Shown: piece after piece, positions 24,409 to 32,394 of the stretch
How positions within the stretch are numbered: the stretch's first letter is position 1
Layout of the letters: each line of letters starts with the position of its first letter
Origin: Pseudomonas lundensis
GTDB taxonomy: Bacteria > Pseudomonadota > Gammaproteobacteria > Pseudomonadales > Pseudomonadaceae
DNA: 38,955 nucleotides
Reading direction: 5' to 3'
Assembly: GCF_002269125.1 (NCBI RefSeq)
Contig: NZ_NQKI01000040.1
Location: forward strand, 1 to 38,955
Program-made: the position numbers and the translations under genes
Notes under the pieces: model-generated
Seen by the model: the letters and a program-made list of their open reading frames with translations, nothing else
Told to the model about the DNA's origin: nothing
The model's database searches: none

Positions 24409-25521
24409 ATGAAACGTGTAGGTCTGGTCGGTTGGCGCGGTATGGTCGGTTCCGTGCTCATGCAGCGGATGCTGGAAGAGCAGGATTTCGATCTTATTGA
24501 GCCGGTGTTTTTCACCACCTCCAATGTCGGTGGACAAGGGCCGTCCGTGGGCAAGGATATTGCTCCGCTCAAGGATGCCTACAACATTGAAGAGTTGAAA
24601 ACCCTCGATGTGATCCTGACCTGCCAGGGCGGCGACTACACCAATGAGGTGTTCCCGAAGCTGCGTGAGGCGGGCTGGCAAGGTTACTGGATCGATGCGG
24701 CATCGAGCCTGCGCATGCAGGATGACGCGGTGATTATTCTGGATCCGGTCAACCGCAAGGTGATTGACCAGCAGCTCGATGCAGGCACCAAAAACTACGT
24801 GGGCGGCAACTGCACCGTGAGCTTGATGCTGATGGGGCTTGGCGGTCTGTTCGAGGCCGGTCTGGTGGAATGGATGAGCGCCATGACCTATCAGGCGGCA
24901 TCCGGTGCCGGCGCGCAGAACATGCGCGAGTTGATCAAGCAAATGGGTGCGACCCACGCCGCTGTCGCCGATGAACTGGCCAACCCGGCCAGCGCCATTC
25001 TCGATATCGATCGCAAAGTGGCGCAAGCCATGCGCAGCGATGCCTACCCGACCGAGAACTTCGGTGTGCCGCTGGCAGGCAGCCTGATCCCGTGGATCGA
25101 CAAAGAACTGCCTAACGGCCAGAGCCGTGAAGAATGGAAGGCGCAAGCCGAAACCAACAAGATTCTGGGGCGTTTCAAAAACCCGATTCCGGTTGATGGC
25201 ATTTGCGTGCGTATCGGCGCCATGCGCTGTCACAGCCAGGCGTTGACCATCAAGCTGAACAAAGATGTGCCGATTGCCGACATTGAGGGCCTGATCAGCC
25301 AGCACAACCCTTGGGTCAAGCTGGTGCCCAATCAGCGTGAGATCAGCATGCAAGAGCTGAGTCCGACAAAAGTCACCGGTACCCTGAACGTGCCGGTCGG
25401 CCGTCTGCGCAAACTCAACATGGGGTCGCAGTTCCTCGGCGCCTTCACCGTGGGTGACCAGTTGTTGTGGGGCGCGGCCGAACCGCTGCGTCGCATGCTG
25501 CGGATTTTGCTGGAGCGTTAA
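24409..25521 (+). CDS. asd: Aspartate-semialdehyde dehydrogenase
   Basis: Asd (370 residues) reduces beta-aspartyl phosphate to aspartate semialdehyde with NADPH, feeding lysine, diaminopimelate, threonine and methionine synthesis. The NADP loop VGLVGWRGMVGSVL opens the protein, the nucleophile Cys135 lies in GGNCTVSLM, and GICVRIGAMRCHSQA holds the general-base His region. It belongs to the Gram-negative Asd type. ATG 24409 has AAAGGTG eight bases upstream; the frame extends further upstream over the leuB end but that part is not Asd-like. It ends at a strong terminator. Confidence 0.98.
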   Translation: MKRVGLVGWRGMVGSVLMQRMLEEQDFDLIEPVFFTTSNVGGQGPSVGKDIAPLKDAYNIEELKTLDVILTCQGGDYTNEVFPKLREAGWQGYWIDAASSLRMQDDAVIILDPVNRKVIDQQLDAGTKNYVGGNCTVSLMLMGLGGLFEAGLVEWMSAMTYQAASGAGAQNMRELIKQMGATHAAVADELANPASAILDIDRKVAQAMRSDAYPTENFGVPLAGSLIPWIDKELPNGQSREEWKAQAETNKILGRFKNPIPVDGICVRIGAMRCHSQALTIKLNKDVPIADIEGLISQHNPWVKLVPNQREISMQELSPTKVTGTLNVPVGRLRKLNMGSQFLGAFTVGDQLLWGAAEPLRRMLRILLER

Positions 25522-25540
25522 TCCGCGCCGGTGACTCCAG

Positions 25541-25571
25541 ACCCGCCCCTTGCAAGAGTGGCGGGTTTTTT
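25541..25571 (+). terminator. Rho-independent terminator after asd
   Basis: ACCCGCC (25541-25547) and GGCGGGT (25560-25566) form a stem directly followed by TTTTT, and the loop contains a further CTTGCAAG self-pairing. Confidence 0.9.
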
Positions 25572-25674
25572 ATTGTGCGCAGGATGTGAACAGTCCATGC
25601 AGCGTGCTGTGCGTTGCCTGGCGGGGTTGCGCCCGGTACAGTGCCGCTCCCACTGTTTCGCCTGAGGTAGATCC

Positions 25675-26685
25675 ATGAACCAGTCCTTTGATATCGCCGT
25701 CGTCGGCGCCACCGGCACTGTCGGCGAAACCATTGTGCAAATTCTTGAAGAGCGGGATTTTCCTGTCGGTGAGCTGCATTTATTGGCCAGTCTGGAGTCC
25801 GCCGGAAGCTCGGTGCCCTACCGGGGCAAGAACGTGCGGGTGCGTGAAGTCGACGCGTTTGATTTCAGTAAGGTACGCATGGTGTTTTTCGCGGCCGGGC
25901 CAGCGGTGACGTTAAGTTACGCCGCCAAAGCCAGTGCGGCGGGCTGTGCCGTGATCGACCTGTCAGGCGCCTTGCCGTCGGCCCAGGCGCCCCAGGTCGT
26001 ACCAGAAGCCAATGCGCAGACGCTGGAGGATTTGCCCAAACCCGTACAAATCAGCAGCCCAAGCGCTTCCGCGACTGCGCTGGCGGTGGTGCTGGCCCCT
26101 TTGCGTGGGCTACTGGACATCCAGCGGGTGAGTGTCACTGCATGCCTGGCGGTCTCGGCCCAAGGCCGTGAAGCGGTGTCCGAGCTGGCGCGTCAGACGG
26201 CTGAGCTGCTTAATTTGCGTCCTCTGGAATCAACCTTTTTTGACCGGCAAATGGCATTTAATTTGCTGGCGCAGGTCGGTAAACCTGATGCCCAGGGCCA
26301 TGTGCCACTTGAAAGACGTCTGGTCAGTGAGCTGCGTGATGTGTTGGGCATGCCCGGGCTCAAGGTGTCGGTAACCTGTGTTCAGGCGCCGGTGTTTTTT
26401 GGCGACAGCTTCAGTGTTTCGGTGCAATTGGCAGGCCCTGCGGACCTGGACGCGGTTAATGCATTGCTCGATGCGGCCGATAGTATCGAACGGGTTGAGG
26501 CGGGCGACTATCCTACAGCTGTGGGGGATGCGGTCGGTCAGGACGTTGTGTATGTAGGCCGTGTGCGTCACGGAGTTGACGATACTTCTGAACTTAATTT
26601 GTGGTTGACGTCAGATAACGTACGAAAAGGCGCAGCCTTGAACGCCGTGCAGGTGGCCGAGTTGTTGATAAAAGGTCTGCTGTAA
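25675..26685 (+). CDS. Asd-like protein lacking catalytic residues (Usg-1 type)
   Basis: This 336-residue protein has the aspartate-semialdehyde dehydrogenase fold: FDIAVVGATGTVGETIVQIL at the start is the NADP loop and the C-terminal half has the dimerisation domain. The catalytic NPNCST motif is replaced by SPSAS, with Ala131 where Cys should be, and the general-base His of the VPVxxGH motif is Asp244 (APVFFGDSF). It therefore cannot work as an Asd. Homologues called Usg lie upstream of truA in enterobacteria and next to fimV in Pseudomonas; their role is unknown. No strong ribosome site is visible: TGAGGT lies eight bases before ATG 25675. Real Asd is encoded just upstream, so this is an old paralogue, not a fresh duplicate. 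Confidence 0.9.
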   Translation: MNQSFDIAVVGATGTVGETIVQILEERDFPVGELHLLASLESAGSSVPYRGKNVRVREVDAFDFSKVRMVFFAAGPAVTLSYAAKASAAGCAVIDLSGALPSAQAPQVVPEANAQTLEDLPKPVQISSPSASATALAVVLAPLRGLLDIQRVSVTACLAVSAQGREAVSELARQTAELLNLRPLESTFFDRQMAFNLLAQVGKPDAQGHVPLERRLVSELRDVLGMPGLKVSVTCVQAPVFFGDSFSVSVQLAGPADLDAVNALLDAADSIERVEAGDYPTAVGDAVGQDVVYVGRVRHGVDDTSELNLWLTSDNVRKGAALNAVQVAELLIKGLL

Positions 26686-26830
26686 AAGATACTTGGCGTC
26701 AATTTGCAGCATGATTCTAGCCAGACGGCCAATCGTTGCAGTTCAGTTGCTGTCAGGGCTCGCAAGGCGTAATGGGAGAACCACCCCGGTAACGGTGTAA
26801 TCCGGGTGAGGTCTTCAGGCAGCAGCTATA

Positions 26831-26853
26831 CAGATCCCGTGGGACGGGGTCTG
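26831..26853 (+). other. Stem-loop in the fimV leader
   Basis: CAGATCCCGT (26831-26840) pairs with ACGGGGTCTG (26844-26853) over 10 bp with one G-T pair and a GGG loop, 19 bases before the fimV ATG and just before its AAGGAAGAGG ribosome site. A second imperfect hairpin (CACCCCGG / CCGGGTG) lies about 50 bases further upstream. Either could tune fimV translation. Confidence 0.4.
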
Positions 26854-26872
26854 TACCAATAAGGAAGAGGCT

Positions 26873-29494
26873 ATGGTTCAAGTTCGCAAATTAGTGTTAG
26901 CAATCGCCGCCGCTTCGGCGCTGTCATCAGGCATGGCACAGGCGCTTGGGCTCGGGGAGCTGACGCTGAAGTCGACGCAGAACCAGCCGCTGCTGGCTGA
27001 AATCGAGTTGCTGGATGTCAAGGATTTGACCGCTGCTGAAGTGGTCCCCAGCCTGGCACCCACTGAAGAATTTACTAAAGCGGGCGTACAACGCCCTGCC
27101 TTTCTGGATGATTTGCGCTTTACCCCGGTCATCAATCCGGAGGGCAAAAGCGTGTTGCGTGTGACGTCCAGTCAGCCGCTGTCAGAACCCTTCGTCAAAT
27201 TTCTGGTGCAGGTCATGTGGCCCAACGGTCGCTTGCTGCGCGATTACAGCGTGTTGCTTGACCCGGCCAAATTTTCGCCGCAAACAGCGGCGGCTGCCGC
27301 AGCCACCCCGACGGCTGCCCCTGCTGGCAGCCCGGCGCAATACACAACCAGTGCCCGTGACACCCTTTGGGAAATTGCCGCGAAGGCGCGCACGGAGGGA
27401 TCCGTTCAGCAAACCATGCTGGCGATTCAGGCGCTCAATCCCGATGCGTTTATCAATGGCAACATCAATCGCTTGAAAACCGGTCAGGTACTGCGCTTGC
27501 CGGATGCGTCGCAAAGCACTCAATTGCCCCATGCCAAGGCAGTGGCTGAAGTCGCGTCGCAGAACGCTGACTGGCGCAACGGGCGTCGTACTGTGCCGCT
27601 GGCCCAGCAGCTGAATGCAACAGGCCGTAAAGCCCCGGCACTGGCAACCCCCAAAGAGGCCGCTGGCGATAACTTGAGCCTGGTCTCCGGGCAGGCGGCC
27701 AAAGGTGCAGGCAAGGGCGCGGCAGGTGATGTCAAGCAACTGAGCGACAAGCTGGCGATGACTCAGGAAGGGCTGGATGCCAGCCGCCGAGAGAATGCCG
27801 AGCTGAAAAGCCGGATGCAGGACCTGCAAAGCCAGCTGGACAAACTGCAGCGTTTGATTGAGCTGAAAAACGATCAGTTGGCCAAACTTCAGGCAGACAC
27901 TGCGCCGGGCATTGATCCTGCTGCGGCGATACCGGCGCAATTGGCGGCTCAGGCAGCCGATGCCCCCGAAGCTGATATTCCACCGGCCACTGAGGGTAAA
28001 CCGGCCACTGCCGTTCCCCCGGCGCCGGTGGATGATGCCCAAACCCAGGAGCGCAGTATTCAGGACTTGCTTGCCAGTCCGCTGTTGCTGGGCCTGGTGG
28101 GTGGTGGGGCCGTGCTCCTGTTGTTACTGCTGATGTTGCTGCTGGCGCGTCGCCGCAAAGCGCAACAGGCCGCAGAAAAACACCTGCGCATGGCGCGTGC
28201 GCTTGAGGAAGAGTCGGATTTCACTGCTGATCTGGACATGCCGGAAAGCAGCTTTGAAGGCCTTGAAGTTCCGCCTCCAAGCGTCAAGCTGGCACCTGCA
28301 CCTGCACCTGCACCTGCACCTGCACCTGCACCTGCACCTGCACCGGTTGTCGAATCCGCTGCTCCTGCGGTTGCGGCAGCCACTGTCGCAGCGGCAGCAG
28401 TTGTGGCTGCGGCAACACAGTCCAAGCCCGATAGCGATGTGCTGGACGAAGCTGAACACCTCATTACTCGCCGCCAGTTCAATGAGGCGCAAGAGTTGCT
28501 CACGTCTGCCATTGAGCAGGCGCCGCAGCGCAGCGATTTGCGTCTGAAACTGATGCAGGTTTACGGTGAACTGGGCGCGCGTGATGCGTTTGTTGCGCAG
28601 GAGCGTCAGTTGATTGCCAATGGCAAAAACCACGCTGAAGTCGAACAACTCAAAGCGCGCTATCCGGCCATGGCCGCTGTCGCGGCTGCGGGTATTGCCT
28701 CGGCCGCCCTCGCTGCCGAGCTGGATGCCCAATTCGTCAAGGACATGCTTCAGGAAGAGCCCGTTGAAGAGGCACCAGTTCCCGCTGAGCCTGTCAGCGA
28801 GGCATTCGATGAGGATTTCGACCTGAGTCTGGACGATCTGGAGGCTGCATCGCCATCGGTGGTTGCTCCGGGTGTGAGCTCGCAGGCTCAAGCTGCGACG
28901 CCTGCCGATGATGAATTGAGCTTTGAGGCGGTGCTGGCTCAGCAGGCTGAGGCCCAGGCCGCCCAGGAAGATCTTTCTGACTTCGATTTAGACCTGCCGG
29001 ACGATGATCTCTCGGCCCCAACATTGGCCGATGAGGATCTGTTGGGTCTGGAAGGCGAGCTCAAGGGGTTGTCTGATGCCGAGCCGCCGTTGTTCGACAT
29101 TAATGGCGTCGATGATCTGGACCTGCCTGCGGACTTCGATCTGTCGTTGGCTGATGAAGAAGTACCGGTCGCGCCTGACAGCTTTGCGGTGGAGCTGGAT
29201 GAAGTCAATGCCGAGCTAGAGCGTCTGTCGCAGAGCCTGGAGCATCCGCCAATTGCCGAGCCGTTTGTCGATACAAGCAAATTTGCCGCAGACGATGCGG
29301 TCGAGCAGGATGAAGAGCCCGAGTTCGACTTCCTGTCCGGGACCGATGAAACCGCGACCAAACTTGATCTTGCGCAAGCGTATATCGATATGGGCGACGC
29401 GGAGGGCGCGCGCGACATCCTGACTGAAGTGCTGGGCGAAGGTAATCCCGAGCAGTTGGCCGAGGCCAATGAGATGTTGTCCCGTCTGGTGTGA
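26873..29494 (+). CDS. fimV: FimV polar hub / peptidoglycan-binding protein
   Basis: FimV (873 residues) organises the pole in Pseudomonas, supporting type IV pilus secretin assembly, twitching and cAMP signalling. A signal peptide ends near AQA24. The conserved FimV N-terminal region (25-135) is followed by a LysM peptidoglycan-binding domain (157-210; SARDTLWEIAAKAR). A coiled coil (about 290-345) precedes one transmembrane helix (about 402-426). The cytoplasmic part is acidic, begins with an Ala-Pro tract (474-491) and a TPR-like segment (about 520-600), and ends in the FimV C-terminal TPR motif (826-873; TKLDLAQAYIDMGDAEGAR). AAGGAAGAGG precedes the ATG. The length is in the family range. 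Confidence 0.95.
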   Translation: MVQVRKLVLAIAAASALSSGMAQALGLGELTLKSTQNQPLLAEIELLDVKDLTAAEVVPSLAPTEEFTKAGVQRPAFLDDLRFTPVINPEGKSVLRVTSSQPLSEPFVKFLVQVMWPNGRLLRDYSVLLDPAKFSPQTAAAAAATPTAAPAGSPAQYTTSARDTLWEIAAKARTEGSVQQTMLAIQALNPDAFINGNINRLKTGQVLRLPDASQSTQLPHAKAVAEVASQNADWRNGRRTVPLAQQLNATGRKAPALATPKEAAGDNLSLVSGQAAKGAGKGAAGDVKQLSDKLAMTQEGLDASRRENAELKSRMQDLQSQLDKLQRLIELKNDQLAKLQADTAPGIDPAAAIPAQLAAQAADAPEADIPPATEGKPATAVPPAPVDDAQTQERSIQDLLASPLLLGLVGGGAVLLLLLLMLLLARRRKAQQAAEKHLRMARALEEESDFTADLDMPESSFEGLEVPPPSVKLAPAPAPAPAPAPAPAPAPVVESAAPAVAAATVAAAAVVAAATQSKPDSDVLDEAEHLITRRQFNEAQELLTSAIEQAPQRSDLRLKLMQVYGELGARDAFVAQERQLIANGKNHAEVEQLKARYPAMAAVAAAGIASAALAAELDAQFVKDMLQEEPVEEAPVPAEPVSEAFDEDFDLSLDDLEAASPSVVAPGVSSQAQAATPADDELSFEAVLAQQAEAQAAQEDLSDFDLDLPDDDLSAPTLADEDLLGLEGELKGLSDAEPPLFDINGVDDLDLPADFDLSLADEEVPVAPDSFAVELDEVNAELERLSQSLEHPPIAEPFVDTSKFAADDAVEQDEEPEFDFLSGTDETATKLDLAQAYIDMGDAEGARDILTEVLGEGNPEQLAEANEMLSRLV
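28292..28345 (+). repeat. Tandem GCACCT hexamer repeat inside fimV
   Basis: Eight perfect copies of GCACCT (28292-28339) are followed by a ninth with one change (GCACCG). They encode an alternating Ala-Pro linker. A 6-bp unit keeps frame when copies are gained or lost, so linker length can vary without breaking the gene. Confidence 0.97.
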
Positions 29495-29618
29495 TCGCAC
29501 GCGTGTAATGCCGACGGCAGCCAGGATGGCTGCCGTTGTCGTTTTTGCGAGGCGGGCGTCAGCGCGTTTAATCATCGGCGCGGCGTATTTGTTTCATGGC
29601 GTCTTGGCGCGTGCGCCT

Positions 29619-29624
29619 TATAAT
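29619..29624 (+). promoter_or_regulatory. Consensus -10 element before truA
   Basis: TATAAT lies about 65 bp upstream of the truA ATG in the fimV-truA gap. No good TTGACA is found at 16-18 bp, so the promoter is plausible but incomplete. Confidence 0.4.
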
Positions 29625-29689
29625 GCCCGCCTTTGCGTACATGAGCAGGCTGTAAGTCCTTGGCAAATTTAGATAACGCAGCCGCTGAA

Positions 29690-30514
29690 ATGGCTGCCGA
29701 AGGTTTTTCCCGCATCGCGTTGGGTGTTGAATACAAAGGTTCGCGGTACAGCGGCTGGCAGCGTCAGGCCAACGGTGTGCTGACCGTTCAGGAGACCCTT
29801 GAAGACGCGCTGTCGAAAGTCGCCGCATCCCCGGTTTCATTGTTGTGCGCCGGGCGTACCGATGCCGGTGTGCATGCCTGCGGGCAAGTGGTGCACTTTG
29901 ACACGCAGGCTGAGCGCTCGCTGAAGGCGTGGGTGATGGGGGCCAATATCAATTTGCCCCATGACATCAGTGTCAGTTGGGCCAAAGTCATGCCCGCGCA
30001 TTTTCATGCAAGGTTCAAAGCCATTGCACGGCGCTATCGCTATGTCATTTATAACGATCAGATTCGCCCGGCACATTTGAACCAGGAAGTGACCTGGAAC
30101 CATCGCCCACTGGATGTCGAGCGCATGGCCGAGGCGGCTCAGTACTTGCTGGGGGTGCATGACTTCAGCGCTTTTCGCGCCGGTCAATGCCAGGCCAAAT
30201 CACCGATCAAAGAAATGCATCACCTGCGCGTTACCCGTCATGGGCAGATGATCGTGCTGGATATCCGTGCCAGTGCGTTTCTGCACCACATGGTGCGCAA
30301 TATCGCGGGGGTGCTGATGACCATTGGTGCCGGCGAGCGGCCGGTCGAGTGGATCAAGGAAGTGCTCGAAAGCCGTCAACGTCGCTTGGGCGGTGTCACG
30401 GCGCACCCGTATGGCTTGTATCTGGTGCAGGTGGAGTATCACGATGAGTTCCAGTTACCTGACAGGTATATCGGTCCGCATTTCCTGACCGGTTTTAGCG
30501 AACTGGCCGGCTGA
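29690..30514 (+). CDS. truA: tRNA pseudouridine(38-40) synthase TruA
   Basis: TruA (274 residues from this start) converts uridines 38-40 of the anticodon arm of tRNAs to pseudouridine. The catalytic Asp lies in CAGRTDAGVHACGQVVHF. ALGVEYKGSRYSGWQRQ near the start and FLHHMVRNIAGVLMTIGAGE near the end are family signatures. ATG 29690 is chosen because the protein then opens as in other Pseudomonas TruA; a TTG at 29660 would add ten residues, and a stop lies just before that. Neither has a clear ribosome site. It sits between fimV and trpF, the standard position. Confidence 0.95.
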   Translation: MAAEGFSRIALGVEYKGSRYSGWQRQANGVLTVQETLEDALSKVAASPVSLLCAGRTDAGVHACGQVVHFDTQAERSLKAWVMGANINLPHDISVSWAKVMPAHFHARFKAIARRYRYVIYNDQIRPAHLNQEVTWNHRPLDVERMAEAAQYLLGVHDFSAFRAGQCQAKSPIKEMHHLRVTRHGQMIVLDIRASAFLHHMVRNIAGVLMTIGAGERPVEWIKEVLESRQRRLGGVTAHPYGLYLVQVEYHDEFQLPDRYIGPHFLTGFSELAG

Positions 30515-30577
30515 CGCCCGCTCACGCTTTTGTTACCATCCGCCACTTTCACGCATCAATCCAGAGGTGGAGCCGAC

Positions 30578-31201
30578 ATGTCAGCCGTTCGCAGCAAGAT
30601 CTGCGGTATTACCTGCATAGATGATGCGCTGGCTGCTGTAGAGTCCGGCGCTGATGCGCTTGGCTTTGTCTTTTATGCCAAAAGTCCGCGCGCCGTCAGC
30701 GTTCAGCAAGCCCGCACCATTATTGCGGCACTGCCTCCTTTCGTGACCACGGTCGGTCTTTTTGTCAATGCCAGTGCGTGCGAGCTGAACGAAACCCTCG
30801 ACGCTGTACCGCTGGATTTGCTGCAGTTTCACGGTGACGAAACCCCAGGGCAGTGCCAAAGCTTTCACCGTCCTTATATAAAAGCGCTTCGCGTAAAGGC
30901 GGGCGATGACATTGCGCAGGCGTGCGCGATGTATGGCAGCGCCAGCGGTATTTTGCTGGATGCCTACGTTGAAGGGGTGCCGGGGGGAACCGGCGAGGTC
31001 TTTGACTGGTCTTTGATACCTCGGGACTTGAGCAAGCCGATCATTCTGGCTGGCGGATTGAATGCCAATAATGTGGCAGACGCCATTCGTCAGGTTCGTC
31101 CTTATGCCGTGGACGTGAGTGGCGGTGTAGAAAAAAGCAAGGGCATCAAGGATCACGACAAGATACAGGCCTTCATGCAGGCGGTTCGTGGAACAAACTG
31201 A
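30578..31201 (+). CDS. trpF: Phosphoribosylanthranilate isomerase
   Basis: TrpF (207 residues) is a monomeric (beta/alpha)8 barrel that performs the Amadori step of tryptophan synthesis. The N-terminal catalytic cysteine is in SKICGITCIDDA, the barrel strands ALGFVFYAKSPR, VGLFVNAS and DLLQFHGDE follow, and catalytic Asp is in GILLDAYVEGVPGGTGE, with PIILAGGLNANNV and AVDVSGGVEKSKGIKD as phosphate-binding loops. AGAGGTGG lies about nine bases before ATG 30578; an upstream in-frame start at 30530 falls before that site. As usual in Pseudomonas it is separate from the other trp genes and next to accD. Confidence 0.98.
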   Translation: MSAVRSKICGITCIDDALAAVESGADALGFVFYAKSPRAVSVQQARTIIAALPPFVTTVGLFVNASACELNETLDAVPLDLLQFHGDETPGQCQSFHRPYIKALRVKAGDDIAQACAMYGSASGILLDAYVEGVPGGTGEVFDWSLIPRDLSKPIILAGGLNANNVADAIRQVRPYAVDVSGGVEKSKGIKDHDKIQAFMQAVRGTN

Positions 31202-31206
31202 CGCAT

Positions 31207-31239
31207 GATGTGACGGTTGGCAGTCTGCCACCGTCCATC
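31207..31239 (+). terminator. Strong stem-loop directly after trpF
   Basis: Two near-perfect arms (GATG-t-GACGGTtGGCA, from 31207; TGCCACCGTCCATC, to 31239) close around a GTC loop. It lies 6 bases past the trpF stop. No T-run follows, so it may be a weak terminator or an attenuator at the head of the 272-bp accD leader, in which I see no other gene. Confidence 0.5.
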
Positions 31240-31473
31240 ATTACCGCCGCAGTAAAGCGTGCGGGCCCGGTTGTTGGACGGGCAGAAATTAAAGTGGCAA
31301 CCGCTCTGGTGCGTGTTGTCGGGAAGGCTGAGGGTTGCAAGGAAATGCCGGTTAGCCCTGTGCTGACCGCAGGTGAATGCAATCATCGCCACACACCTAA
31401 TGAATTTAGCTCAAGGGCATACACGGGGCCTGAACCCGATGTTCAAGCCGCCCCGGTACTGGAGAAAAAAAGC

Positions 31474-32394
31474 ATGAGCAACTGGTTGGTAGACAAACTG
31501 ATTCCTTCGATCATGCGTTCCGAGGTCAAGAAGAGTTCGGTACCTGAAGGCCTGTGGCACAAATGCCCGTCCTGCGACGCAGTGCTTTATCGCCCTGAGC
31601 TGGAAAAGACCCTGGACGTTTGTCCGAAGTGCAACCACCACATGCGCATTGGCGCGCGTGCCCGCATTGACATTTTTCTGGATGCCGACGGCCGTGTTGA
31701 GCTGGGTGCCGACCTGGAGCCGGTTGACCGCCTGAAGTTCCGCGACAGCAAGAAGTACAAGGATCGTCTGGTCGGTGCGCAAAAGCAGACTGGCGAGAAA
31801 GACGCGTTGATTTCCATGAGCGGTACCCTGTTGGGCATGCCGGTCGTAGTGTCCGCCTTTGAATTCTCGTTCATGGGTGGCTCGATGGGTGCCATCGTTG
31901 GCGAGCGTTTTGTTCGTGCCGCCAACCATGCGCTGGAAAACCGCTGCCCCATGATCTGTTTCGCAGCTTCGGGGGGCGCGCGCATGCAGGAAGCCCTGAT
32001 TTCCTTGATGCAAATGGCCAAGACTTCCGCGGTGCTGGCACGTCTGCGTGAAGAGGGCATCCCGTTCATCTCCGTATTGACGGATCCGGTCTACGGCGGT
32101 GTTTCGGCCAGTCTGGCGATGTTGGGCGATGTGATCGTTGCAGAGCCCAAAGCGTTGATCGGTTTTGCCGGTCCGCGTGTGATCGAGCAAACCGTACGTG
32201 AAAAACTCCCGGAAGGTTTCCAGCGCAGTGAATTCCTGCTGGAGCACGGCGCAATCGACCTGATCGTATCCCGTCAGGAACTGCGTCCGCGTCTGGGCAG
32301 CCTGCTGGCGCAGATGATGGGCCTGCCGACTCCGGTGTACGTGGCGCCTCCTGTTGAAGCCATTGTTGTACCGCCGGCCCCGGCAAACCTATGA
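31474..32394 (+). CDS. accD: Acetyl-CoA carboxylase carboxyltransferase subunit beta
   Basis: AccD (306 residues) with AccA transfers carboxyl from carboxybiotin to acetyl-CoA, making malonyl-CoA for fatty-acid synthesis. A zinc ribbon (CPSC at about 29-32 and CPKC at about 48-51) opens the protein after MSNWLVDKLIPSI. The crotonase-type transferase core has FMGGSMGAIVGERFVRA, FAASGGARMQEALISLMQM and DPVYGGVSASLAMLGD. GGAGAAA lies about nine bases before ATG 31474. In E. coli the subunits bind their own mRNA; the long leader here may matter for that but this is speculation. The stop overlaps folC by 4 bp. Confidence 0.98.
   Translation: MSNWLVDKLIPSIMRSEVKKSSVPEGLWHKCPSCDAVLYRPELEKTLDVCPKCNHHMRIGARARIDIFLDADGRVELGADLEPVDRLKFRDSKKYKDRLVGAQKQTGEKDALISMSGTLLGMPVVVSAFEFSFMGGSMGAIVGERFVRAANHALENRCPMICFAASGGARMQEALISLMQMAKTSAVLARLREEGIPFISVLTDPVYGGVSASLAMLGDVIVAEPKALIGFAGPRVIEQTVREKLPEGFQRSEFLLEHGAIDLIVSRQELRPRLGSLLAQMMGLPTPVYVAPPVEAIVVPPAPANL

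Noticed and set aside
28292..28345. Tandem repeat considered as a CRISPR-like array
   Set aside because: Units are 6 bp, contiguous and in frame inside fimV; there are no spacers.
31210..31473. N-terminal extension of accD by 88 codons
   Set aside because: The extension has no similarity to AccD, whereas ATG 31474 gives the normal N-terminus with a ribosome site.
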